8,631 nucleotides of DNA, from contig JAUHWE010000157.1 of NCBI GenBank assembly GCA_030424825.1, positions 1 to 8,631 on the forward strand, in the 5' to 3' direction. Under the pieces are notes generated by a model. It saw only the letters and a list, made by a program, of their open reading frames with translations, was not told the origin of the DNA and made no database searches. A program made the translations under genes and the position numbers. Shown in pieces: positions 1 through 6,143 of this stretch (position 1 is its first letter; each line of letters begins with the position of its first letter). This DNA is from Verrucomicrobiia bacterium. GTDB taxonomy: Bacteria; Verrucomicrobiota; Verrucomicrobiia; Opitutales; Opitutaceae.

Positions 1-712
1 CGAATTCCTCTTTTTCTTGAGTGGTCATTTCGGACCAGGTTTCGCCGACCAGTTGTGCCGCCTCCCAAACCGCCCGGCTAGCCTCGCCCCAGGCGTTGGC
101 CAACAAGGTCGGATCCGCGGAAATGCTACCGGCTAGACGTCCGATACCACCAATGGCGTCAAAGGTGTCGTAGGTCCATTCTCCCATCCCGATCATGGCC
201 CCGTGGCTATAGATGGCCACTTGCTGCAGGCCGGTAAGGGAAGCCGGGGCCTCGGGGCGGGAATGGTCCTGGATGACCCGCATGGTCAGCTCGTCTCCGA
301 GCCAGCCGCCCGCCGTGCTCTTGATCAGGATATCGTCCTCCGTAAGTTCGGTTTCCTCCTGGGTCGCATCGTCGATGAGCTTGGCATCCTCCAGTGGCTG
401 CCATTCCACCGTTCCCCGCGGGCCGCCATCCGCGGACGTGCGAACTGTGCCCCCTAGCACTACGGATGCGTTGGCATCTACAACGTGGTCGTGCACGAAG
501 GGAAGGTCGGGGTTATAGGCCCTGCCGTACTCGCTGGTGAGGTGAGCGCTCTGCGCGTTTAATTCCTTTTTGGCCAGAATGCCGTAAAACTCCAGGGTGC
601 TGTTGCTAGTGAGATTGTTGACCGAGGCAATGATCTCGATCGAGCCACCGGGCTGCACGAAAAAGGCGCCGTTGTTCTGGTTGGTGATGACGGGTGTGCG
701 GACGAAATCAAT
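1..712 (-). pseudogene. In-frame continuation of the HAF/Ig-like secreted protein beyond an amber stop (3' partial)
   Basis: Reading the minus strand onward from the TAG at 713-715 in the same frame gives 237 codons without a stop, to the window edge. The first part (IDFVRTPVI..., then PGGSIEIIASVNNLTSNST) resembles the start of an Ig-like or CARDB-type beta-sandwich and continues the beta-rich style of the protein before the stop. An acidic stretch follows (around ATQEETELTEDD), then a glycine/alanine-rich, helix-prone tail containing YSHGAMIGMGEWTYDTF and ADPTLLANAWGEASRAVWEA. The piece has no signal peptide and no Shine-Dalgarno sequence. Its first possible start codons are a GTG at 658 and an ATG near 283, both inside apparent domains. 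I therefore read it as the remainder of the same gene, cut off by a nonsense codon, rather than as a second gene. The helical tail loosely recalls regions preceding toxin domains in large polymorphic-toxin proteins, but nothing here proves that. Confidence 0.7.
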
Positions 713-2578
713 CTACAGCTCGACCGGATACGGCTCTCCGACGGCGATGGGGGCGCCTCGTTGAATGGAGGCGAAGGAGGCTTCAGGATTGTCGGTGAAA
801 AATCCCGTGACCGTAGCCACGAACTCGAACCGGCCGTCCTCGAAAATGTCCAGGTCTACTTCGAGCGTACGGGATTCGCCTGGCCCGATGATGCCTTCTA
901 GGTCCTCATCGTTCAGCTTAAACTCGCTCGGAAACTCGCCCAGTGTATTTATGCGACCGACAACGGCTGACTTGTCCCGGGCCCGAGGATCGATTCCTTG
1001 CAGCAGGGCCTTGATTGACGCGTCGCTCAGGTTGGTTACCGTGACTTCGACCTTGGGCTCGATGACGTTGCCCTCCTCGTCGGTGACGATAAACTCCCCC
1101 TCCTCCTCGCCTTCAAGGAGTTCCATGTTAACGATGGGTTCATCGTCAATCAACGGCAATGCTCGGAGGGTGACCTGCAAAGGATCTACGAGCAAAGTCA
1201 CTTCGGCTTCGAGTTCGTAGGGGTCCAGATTTGCCGGAGTCGCTTTTATCTGGGTTATGAGGCGGGCGACTCCAGGTTTTCCCGTTTTAGCCGGAATGGT
1301 GAATATGCGCTGAGGATCCTCCTCTGAGAGTGTGAAGGGATCGGGCAGTTCAGGTTCCTCGTAGGTAATGACCGGCTCTGCACCTTCTTCAGGCTCGGGT
1401 TCCTGCATAAGCAGTCCGTTTTCAAACTCGTAGGTGACCGGTCCGCCGCCAGGGTGTGTTAGGCGAATGGAAAGTTCGAGGTCTTCATCGACTCCATAAC
1501 CGGGCTTTTCCGGATCCACGGTTAGTTTCAGTTCGACCGGTCCGATGGTCATCAATCCGTAGCTGGAATCGTCAAACCTCACGATGGCGGTGCCGTTGTT
1601 GTTAAGGTCATGGACGAGTTCCACCCTGCGCGTTTCGTTTTCCGGCATCAGTTCCTCCAGGAGGTAGGTCTCCCCCTGATCCCAGAGCATGCGTGCATTC
1701 AAAACCTGCCCTCGATTGTTGATATGCGTTGGTCCCCCCTGGAAAGCGTTGTTCGAAAAAATGACATGCAGGCCGGTTCCCAGTCCATATGCCGGTTGCG
1801 GCAGCCAGATGAAATTTTCCGGGTTGTTCAGGTTGATTGAACCTACAATTTCATCCCTGTCATTTATGTCCTGCGCATGGGTATGCTTATACTCATCGAC
1901 CCCTTCGCCGTCGAGGATGGTGGGCTGACCGTTCCAGAAGAAACCGCGCAATACTCCCCCCCAACTGTTTGTATAATTGCCGGCGGCGTTTCCATTGGCG
2001 TTGATGGCGACTAACCCGACGTTTCGGTGCTCGTTGAGGGGACTGAAAAGGACGTCTCGCGACTCGCGTTGAATGACCCCGACGAGTCCGGAGTAACCAC
2101 CGTCCTCATCAATGCCACGGTAAGTGCCTACATAGTGTCCGGAATCGTTGATGTCCTGAATGGTGGACTGGTCGAATGAATTTCCGCTGAAATAAGTCTG
2201 GCTGATGATACCGTCGACATTGGCGATGGCGGCCCCTTCATGGATCCCCGCGAACAACCCTGTGTTACTGATAGCATTTGGGATGAAATCAAAAGGGCTG
2301 TGGAAGCCCGCTTCCAGGCCGTAGGCCGGTTCGGGCAGCCATAGAAAAGCGGTGCCACCAACGCCGGGAGCAGAGTAGTCGCCCAATACCTGGCCGAGGT
2401 CATTGATTTTGCGAGGAATGGAAGTGTTGTCGGCAGCGTCGGGAGGGGCGCCGAAATCTTCAATGGTAACCTTAGGGCTTCCTTGCGAAAGTGGCGTGGT
2501 GAGTGATAAGGTCAGCGAAGTCGCGATGGCTTGAATGGCCTTGCGTGGAAAACTACGTCTTAATTTGGAGAGAAGCAT
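713..2578 (-). CDS. Secreted HAF-repeat protein with Ig-like domains (621 residues, ending at an in-frame TAG)
   Basis: An exported protein of unknown function. Residues 1-33 form a signal peptide: a basic start (KLRRSFPRK), then a hydrophobic core. Residues 55-345 carry seven spaced copies of the IN-D/N-x-G type motif that marks HAF-family extracellular repeats, near residues 58, 103, 143, 192, 238, 286 and 325, about 40-49 residues apart. Two blades carry near-identical segments, FLWLPEPAYGLEAGFH (78-93) and FIWLPQPAYGLGTGLH (256-271). Seven such units would suit a seven-bladed beta-propeller, which is inference. Residues 346-465 and 466-600 are acidic, beta-rich, Ig-like segments (KLTVDPEKPG..., VEVTVTNLSD...). 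The ATG at 2576-2578 has no Shine-Dalgarno sequence; the bases before it read CTCCTCG. A TATAAA lies 11 bases upstream. The stop is a TAG after PYPVEL, but the frame stays open beyond it, so the original protein was probably longer. A single C-to-T change of CAG (Gln) would explain the stop. Confidence 0.8.
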   Translation of the reverse strand: MLLSKLRRSFPRKAIQAIATSLTLSLTTPLSQGSPKVTIEDFGAPPDAADNTSIPRKINDLGQVLGDYSAPGVGGTAFLWLPEPAYGLEAGFHSPFDFIPNAISNTGLFAGIHEGAAIANVDGIISQTYFSGNSFDQSTIQDINDSGHYVGTYRGIDEDGGYSGLVGVIQRESRDVLFSPLNEHRNVGLVAINANGNAAGNYTNSWGGVLRGFFWNGQPTILDGEGVDEYKHTHAQDINDRDEIVGSINLNNPENFIWLPQPAYGLGTGLHVIFSNNAFQGGPTHINNRGQVLNARMLWDQGETYLLEELMPENETRRVELVHDLNNNGTAIVRFDDSSYGLMTIGPVELKLTVDPEKPGYGVDEDLELSIRLTHPGGGPVTYEFENGLLMQEPEPEEGAEPVITYEEPELPDPFTLSEEDPQRIFTIPAKTGKPGVARLITQIKATPANLDPYELEAEVTLLVDPLQVTLRALPLIDDEPIVNMELLEGEEEGEFIVTDEEGNVIEPKVEVTVTNLSDASIKALLQGIDPRARDKSAVVGRINTLGEFPSEFKLNDEDLEGIIGPGESRTLEVDLDIFEDGRFEFVATVTGFFTDNPEASFASIQRGAPIAVGEPYPVEL

Positions 2579-2589
2579 CGAGGAGTTCG

Positions 2590-2595
2590 TTTATA
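2590..2595 (-). promoter_or_regulatory. Possible -10 element (TATAAA) just upstream of the HAF-repeat gene
   Basis: TATAAA on the minus strand matches the sigma-70 -10 consensus at five of six bases and ends 11 bases before the ATG at 2578. No convincing -35 box lies 16-18 bases further upstream. If used, the transcript would start within a few bases of the ATG and be nearly leaderless, which would fit the missing Shine-Dalgarno sequence. A chance match is quite possible. Confidence 0.2.
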
Positions 2596-2775
2596 GCCAG
2601 TGAATTAAAGTTAGGTGCCAGTTAGTTTTGGCGCTATAGCGAGAAGTGACAACTGGAAATCTATCGGTTGTTAGACAGTTGGAGTTCGGCGTACTGAATG
2701 AGTTACTTATGGGAGTGTAGAACTTAGCAATCTAGTGAATTTCGGCGAGTGATATGGGGGGCGAATTCCATTGGT

Positions 2776-3192
2776 TTAGATTGGTTTTCCATGACTACTC
2801 AATTCGTCTGAAACGGTATAGGTTCCCTTGAGCGCCAGCACCGGGAGGGATTGTCAGAAAAGCGCTACTTCCTGTGGCGGTCACGGACTCTCCGGCTGTT
2901 TGACAAGTATCTGCGGAGTTTGACCCTTTAATTGAGTGACATTGATATTGGGTGACACGGCTGAATGAAAAACATCCTGGTACCAGAAACGCCAGGTGTT
3001 CGTCTCCAGAGGCAAAATCACGGTGCCGCCCCATTGAGTCCCGGTTTAAGCGGCGCTGCCGTCAAAGAACAGCACCTCCTGGTTCTCGAATTGCTGAGCT
3101 GAAGTCGAGGCGCCGAGCAATGCCAACAGGATTGCGAGTATTGAAAAGAGAAGCCGGTGCCGCGTTGCTAAAGTTGACTGAATCTGGATCAT
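2776..3192 (-). pseudogene. Decayed gene for a small secreted Ig-like protein
   Basis: From the ATG at 3190-3192 the minus strand encodes 48 residues that begin with a clear signal peptide (core LLFSILAILLALLGAS, likely cleavage after STSA, then QQFENQEVLFFDG). The frame then hits TAA at 3046-3048. Beyond the TAA the same frame resumes protein-like sequence (TGTQWGGTVILPLETNTWRF... PQILVKQPES) down to about 2890. There the sense moves to another frame (VTATGSSAFLTIPPGAGA) and returns to the first as LKGTYTVSDELSSHG before a TAA at 2776. Joined together these pieces make one ~138-residue exported protein ending in a motif (GTYTVSD) typical of bacterial Ig-like domains. One stop and two frame changes indicate a dead gene or a poorly sequenced one. 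No Shine-Dalgarno sequence precedes the ATG. The signal peptide part is clear; the frame joins are my reading. Confidence 0.45.
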
Positions 3193-3528
3193 CGGAATGA
3201 AAACAATCGGGTCTCTGGGAAAACCTTAAGCGTCTCCTACGCAAAATTAAATGGCGACGATCTTCAAGTCAGGAATAGCTGCGTTGCCTCCCGATTTGAA
3301 GCGTGTGGGGCGAGGGCTTTTAGTCGATTCTCGCGGGCCGCGCTGCCCGAACTTAGGCCGAGCCTTATGGAGATTTGTTAGAATCTACAGAGTATATAGA
3401 ATATTGATACAAACACAGCTCGAGTTAGAAGCGTTCCGCACCGGTGAATGGCGCCAAAATTTGGTAAGCACGTCTATGCGGATTTTTGAGACCAAGTTTC
3501 TGTAGACTACTGAATCGCCGGTATCAGT
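3193..3528. other. Intergenic stretch with no recognisable gene
   Basis: It separates the decayed minus-strand gene from the 3' end of the TonB-like gene. An 84-codon plus-strand frame (3251-3505) exists, but it has no Shine-Dalgarno sequence, no domain I recognise and a composition that changes midway from GC-rich to AT-rich, so I do not call it a gene. The AT-rich part around 3380-3410 contains TATA-like strings on both strands without matching -35 boxes. Next to the TonB-like stop codon there is only a weak, bulged inverted repeat (AGACT at 3504-3508 with AGTCT at 3526-3530) without a T-run, so no terminator is called. Confidence 0.5.
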
Positions 3529-4320
3529 CTAATCACTGGAATAAAGATGACTAAACTCGAACGACTGGACGACTTCGACTACAACTGGTTTGCCATTGGA
3601 TGTGAGAGGCTTGAAGCGCCAACTCTTGAGTGCTTCTTGCCAAGCTAAAAGCGCCTCGGTCGCCACCTTCCCATACAGTTTGAAAAGGGTGGGCATCCGT
3701 GCGTTGCCAAAGGTGTCTATGTAGAACTTGAAACTTGCTCGGCTTCCTCGCGATTCTTCTAGCGCAGCCTGAGTCAGCAGTGGGCGTGGCCGCACGAGAG
3801 GTTCGGGATACTGATCCAATGCGGATGGTTTGGCGAAGCGCAAAGAATTGTCTATCGGGTTTCGCCGGAAAGATTGTGATCGCTTCGCGAGGTAGTGGTT
3901 CTCTCGTAAGTTGCGATTTTCAGACATCCTTTCGCTTGTTAGAAGTTGGCTCGTGTCAAATAGAAGGGGCAGGCATTGCGTGGCGTGGATAGTCGTGCCC
4001 TCGACGACTGCCGGTTCGAAAACCCATTGTTCGACTACCGCTTCAATCGCTGCGACTAAGCTGGTATGAGTTGCTTCGATCACCAGCCAGTCTTCCAGTG
4101 TTCCATTCTCGTCAACGGTGACTGCCAGAGTCGCCTGACCTGTGGCGATTCCTTCGTTCCAGAGCGACAGTGGAAATCCTGGGCGTGGTTCGGCAACTAC
4201 AAGTATGCCGTGGTCTTCGTTAAAGCGGTTTGCGGTTTCACCGAGAGCCTCCATGTGGATGATCGCCGTTGCGATCACCCACACAAAGAACCTTGTTCCT
4301 AGATTGGCTATGTTTAACAT
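3529..4320 (-). CDS. Periplasmic protein with two TonB C-terminal-like domains
   Basis: A 263-residue exported protein. Residues 1-28 (MLNIANLGTRFFVWVIATAI...) form a signal peptide or N-terminal anchor. The first TonB C-terminal-like domain spans about residues 38-112 (GIATGQATLAVTVDENG, then AVVEQWVFEP). The second spans about 178-256 (SRASFKFYIDTFGNA, then ALKSWRFKP and SNGKPVVVEV). Both carry the W-x-F-x-P signature of the family, which in true TonB binds the TonB box of outer-membrane receptors. There is no proline-rich spacer, and the polar linker (residues 125-175) is rich in Arg and Asn, so this is not a standard energy-transducing TonB. The frame is open upstream to 4410, but I choose the ATG at 4318-4320 because AAGAGGAGGG lies about six bases before it and the signal peptide starts there. 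It is transcribed divergently from the cytochrome c region. Its role, in uptake or as a solitary sensor-like protein, is unknown. Confidence 0.75.
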   Translation of the reverse strand: MLNIANLGTRFFVWVIATAIIHMEALGETANRFNEDHGILVVAEPRPGFPLSLWNEGIATGQATLAVTVDENGTLEDWLVIEATHTSLVAAIEAVVEQWVFEPAVVEGTTIHATQCLPLLFDTSQLLTSERMSENRNLRENHYLAKRSQSFRRNPIDNSLRFAKPSALDQYPEPLVRPRPLLTQAALEESRGSRASFKFYIDTFGNARMPTLFKLYGKVATEALLAWQEALKSWRFKPLTSNGKPVVVEVVQSFEFSHLYSSD

Positions 4321-4326
4321 TGGTTC

Positions 4327-4335
4327 CCTCCTCTT
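4327..4335 (-). promoter_or_regulatory. Strong Shine-Dalgarno sequence fixing the start of the TonB-like gene
   Basis: On the minus strand GAGGAGGG lies some six bases before the ATG at 4320. It selects this start over the longer open frame reaching back to 4410. It is the only textbook ribosome binding site in front of a substantial gene in this window. Confidence 0.75.
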
Positions 4336-4349
4336 ATCGAATCGCCTCG

Positions 4350-4355
4350 AGTATA
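4350..4355 (-). promoter_or_regulatory. Possible -10 element (TATACT) for the TonB-like gene
   Basis: TATACT on the minus strand lies 29 bases before the chosen ATG, leaving space for a short leader with the Shine-Dalgarno sequence. No good -35 box is visible at the normal distance, so an activator may be needed or the match may be chance. Confidence 0.3.
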
Positions 4356-4390
4356 GCTTGTGATGCGCCAACTGGTTTGGAGATGCAGCT

Positions 4391-4403
4391 AAACCGTAGG
4401 TTT
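4391..4403. promoter_or_regulatory. Small palindrome AAACC-GTA-GGTTT upstream of the TonB-like gene
   Basis: Perfect five-base arms around a three-base centre, about 36 bases upstream of the possible -10 box of the TonB-like gene. This is a position where an activator could bind. Arms this short also arise by chance. Confidence 0.2.
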
Positions 4404-4438
4404 TGACCAATATTTAAGCTGTCTTACGGGGTGAAGTT

Positions 4439-4453
4439 AGTCTGCCGCAGACT
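4439..4453. promoter_or_regulatory. 15-base perfect palindrome, possible operator
   Basis: AGTCTGCCGCAGACT has seven-base perfect arms around a single central C. It lies in the control region between the divergently read TonB-like gene and the small-ORF/cytochrome c block, which suits a dimeric regulator serving either side. There is no T-run, so it is not a terminator. I do not recognise the motif. Confidence 0.35.
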
Positions 4454-4500
4454 TTGTCGTGTTTGGAAAATGCGTAAAAATAATCAATGTAAGGGAGGAA

Positions 4501-4569
4501 ATGATACGAATAATGAAAGTTGAACTTAGTTTTGTACTATATAAATTATTAAATTGGAGATACTTGTGA
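4501..4569 (+). other. 22-codon mini-ORF behind a GGGAGG sequence
   Basis: GGGAGG at 4493-4498 sits two bases before the ATG at 4501, closer than usual for good initiation, and 14 bases before a second in-frame ATG at 4513. The encoded peptide (MIRIMKVELSFVLYKLLNWR...) ends at a TGA that overlaps a GTG (4566-4568) opening another short frame of 16 codons, which ends at TGA 4614-4616. The AT-rich composition differs from the neighbouring genes. It could be a leader peptide or just chance. Confidence 0.2.
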
Positions 4570-4679
4570 GATTTGTGGGAGCCGGAATGAGAGTTTCTGC
4601 TGCTGCGGGATATTGAGCAGCATCACTAGGTCCGGTTGCTGGATTCATCTCCATTACTGTCACTGAGGCTCTCCCGATC

Positions 4680-4853
4680 ATGACGAAAAGGGTTCTTCCC
4701 AATGCGAGTAGATTGCTCTGGAGTGCCTGGATTACGACGCGGACCATCATTCGCCGCTTTGGAGGAAAAGCGGGGCTGCTCAACGCGGCAATCGACCAGA
4801 TCGGCGATTTCATTCTCCACTTGATGGAGCAGGAGGGAAGGCAGCTAGCTTAA
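4680..4853 (+). CDS. Possible small protein of 57 residues, unknown function
   Basis: It starts at ATG 4680 and ends at TAA 4851-4853, 45 bases before the cytochrome c gene on the same strand. It begins MTKRVLPNASRLLWSAW and continues through an arginine-rich turn (TTRTIIRRFGGKAG) into an amphipathic helix (LLNAAIDQIGDFILHLMEQE). Third codon positions are mostly G or C and first positions mostly purine, as in real genes. A GAGG lies 11 bases before the ATG, which is weak support. The frame is open upstream to the TGA at 4614, giving AASLGPVAGFISITVTEALP before the ATG, so the true start could be earlier or this may be the end of a broken gene. Antisense frames cover the same stretch, but their first codon positions are less gene-like. 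No family recognised. Confidence 0.35.
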   Translation: MTKRVLPNASRLLWSAWITTRTIIRRFGGKAGLLNAAIDQIGDFILHLMEQEGRQLA

Positions 4854-4898
4854 AACAGCGGCGTCATTCCGAATTGAAACAACGATAAAAAGTAAATT

Positions 4899-5348
4899 AT
4901 GAATACATATATGCGTATTGTGCAATCTATATTGATTGTAATCGCGCTGGTGGCTGCGTTCAGCGCAGCCAGCCATGGCAAAGAGGGTAAAATTCGTGCG
5001 GGGAAGAATGTTAACCTGATCGAGCACGGCCGCTATTTGGTGCACCAAGTGGGGATGTGCATTGATTGCCATTCGCCTCGGGACGAAAAGGGCCAGTTCA
5101 TCGAGAATCGACACCTCGTTGGCACTCAGTTGGACATTGCTCCAACCGTCCCGATGCCGTGGGCGCTCGTCGCTCCAAACTTGGCGGGCTTGCCGCCTCA
5201 CTACAAGCGTGAAACTATGGTTAGGTTCTTGGTAACGGGTGAGCGACCAGGAGGGCTGCCGCCACCGCTTCCCCCAATGCCGGAGTTCCGCATGAATCCG
5301 AAGGATGCCGCAGCGGTAGCGAGTTACTTAGAGTCGCTTGGCAGGTGA
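4899..5348 (+). CDS. Small monoheme c-type cytochrome
   Basis: A 149-residue exported electron carrier. Residues 1-24 are a signal peptide (hydrophobic core IVQSILIVIALVAAFSAA). The heme attachment motif is C54-I-D-C57-H58, preceded by the usual GRYLVHQVGMC helix. The likely distal ligand is M127 in PPMPEFRM, followed by the C-terminal helix DAAAVASYLESLG that packs on the heme in class I cytochromes. Proline-rich loops lie at residues 82-100 and 118-128. Such cytochromes accept electrons from periplasmic dehydrogenases, and a PQQ dehydrogenase starts about 940 bases downstream on the same strand. The two are not one operon, since a terminator and an opposing gene lie between. No Shine-Dalgarno sequence precedes the ATG at 4899; the in-frame ATG at 4911 is an alternative. 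The heme assignment is firm; the partner is inferred. Confidence 0.9.
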   Translation: MNTYMRIVQSILIVIALVAAFSAASHGKEGKIRAGKNVNLIEHGRYLVHQVGMCIDCHSPRDEKGQFIENRHLVGTQLDIAPTVPMPWALVAPNLAGLPPHYKRETMVRFLVTGERPGGLPPPLPPMPEFRMNPKDAAAVASYLESLGR

Positions 5349-5390
5349 GAATTCCGACGCGGGGATTCCTGTCGTGGGAGGTTTTTGGCG

Positions 5391-5419
5391 GGCGACGGTG
5401 TTAAGCGCCGTCGCCTTTT
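5391..5419 (+). terminator. Rho-independent terminator after the cytochrome c gene
   Basis: GGCGACGG (5391-5398) pairs perfectly with CCGTCGCC (5408-5415) around a nine-base loop and is followed by TTTTC. It lies 43 bases after the cytochrome stop codon. With a T-run on the plus-strand side only, it would end the cytochrome transcript. Confidence 0.8.
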
Positions 5420-5541
5420 CGCATCACCTATAGGAATCGCTCTGTGTCAGAAGCGCGAATGGATCGGGAAGGCGTGCGCTTGTCCTTCGTGTGACTCCAA
5501 GTAGATCGAGATTCCAAGAATCGGTGACTCTTCAAAGCAAT

Positions 5542-5562
5542 CCTTGAATCTTCTATTCAAGG
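5542..5562 (-). terminator. Hairpin straddling the lipoprotein stop codon, possible terminator
   Basis: On the minus strand CCTTGAAT pairs perfectly with ATTCAAGG around a five-base loop, and the TAG stop of the lipoprotein gene falls in the middle of the hairpin. The bases after it (ATTGCTTTG) are only weakly T-rich, so termination is plausible rather than clear. The hairpin could instead protect the 3' end of the transcript. Confidence 0.4.
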
Positions 5563-6143
5563 CCAAGCTCATTCAGAGGTGCCTGAATGCTTTCCGATTC
5601 CTCTGGGGTGGGGAAATGATGCTGTAGGTCATCAAACATCTCTCTCAGGGGCTTGCGGATTACATCGCGGAAGGCATCATCCATTCGTTGACGACTTCCG
5701 CCAACCGGAGGGGTGTCGCGTTGACTGTAAGTCCCCAGAGTATTCAGCTCGCCATACTTGGACAGTTTTGCGCTGATTGTGGCAACCAAATCTCCCGTTT
5801 GATCCTGTTCGAACCGAGGGGCGTAGATTTCCAATAGAGGTCCACTGCCTGGTTCTTCCCATCGCGCCAGAACATGGACCTGGATGGGAAGCTGGTACAG
5901 GTAGAGCAGCTCTTCCATCACGTACATAAAATCGTCGTAACGGTTTTTCTCCATCGTGTCTGCAATATCAGGGGCGCTGGCCTGGTAAATCGGATTGGCG
6001 CTGTGGCTGAATGTCACGAACAGGGTTTCCGACTCATCCAGGAAAATGAACTGTTCGGTGTCCTGTGGGCCTATGCTGGCACAAGCGGTGAGCAGTAATC
6101 CCAAAAACAGAGGGGCCGATTGTCTTGAGCAGAGGCTTTTCAT
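5553..6143 (-). CDS. Lipoprotein of unknown function (196 residues)
   Basis: The N-terminus has a lipoprotein signal: a basic start, the hydrophobic stretch APLFLGLLLTA, then Cys21 in the lipobox LTAC. Ala and Ser follow the cysteine, with no Asp at +2, which favours the outer membrane by the rule known from enterobacteria. The mature part starts with beta-prone sequence (QFIFLDESETLFVTFSHS), continues with a helical, tyrosine-rich part (residues 69-84) and another beta stretch (QVHVLARW, LLEIYAP), and ends in a charged helix (MDDAFRDVIRKPLREMFDDL, residues 154-173). I recognise no family or catalytic motif. The frame is open back to a TTG at 6188, but I chose the ATG at 6141-6143 because the signal peptide is then of normal length. 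Neither start has a Shine-Dalgarno sequence. It is read divergently from the PQQ dehydrogenase and may share its control region. Confidence 0.75.
   Translation of the reverse strand: MKSLCSRQSAPLFLGLLLTACASIGPQDTEQFIFLDESETLFVTFSHSANPIYQASAPDIADTMEKNRYDDFMYVMEELLYLYQLPIQVHVLARWEEPGSGPLLEIYAPRFEQDQTGDLVATISAKLSKYGELNTLGTYSQRDTPPVGGSRQRMDDAFRDVIRKPLREMFDDLQHHFPTPEESESIQAPLNELGLE

Noticed and set aside
203..518. Plus-strand open frames of 84 and 101 codons
   Set aside because: They lie antisense to the continuous minus-strand frame of the HAF/Ig-like gene, lack domains and have low-complexity Ser/Arg-rich translations.
3251..3505. 84-codon plus-strand frame starting MATIFKSGIAALPP
   Set aside because: No Shine-Dalgarno sequence, no recognisable domain, and composition changing midway from GC-rich to AT-rich; more likely chance than a gene.
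3504..3530. Inverted repeat near the end of the TonB-like gene as a terminator
   Set aside because: The stem is short and bulged and no T-run follows on the minus strand.
713..4616. Altered genetic code as an explanation of the in-frame stops
   Set aside because: The interruptions involve TAG, TAA and TGA, and the same codons end other genes in the window normally, so no single reassignment explains them.
4526..4820. Two minus-strand frames of 64 and 95 codons opposite the 57-codon small protein
   Set aside because: First codon positions are less purine-rich than in the plus-strand frame, and there is no Shine-Dalgarno sequence. Not excluded, but less likely.
4845..5201. 118-codon minus-strand frame across the cytochrome c gene
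   Set aside because: The plus strand encodes a clear signal peptide and CIDCH heme motif; the antisense frame is a shadow.
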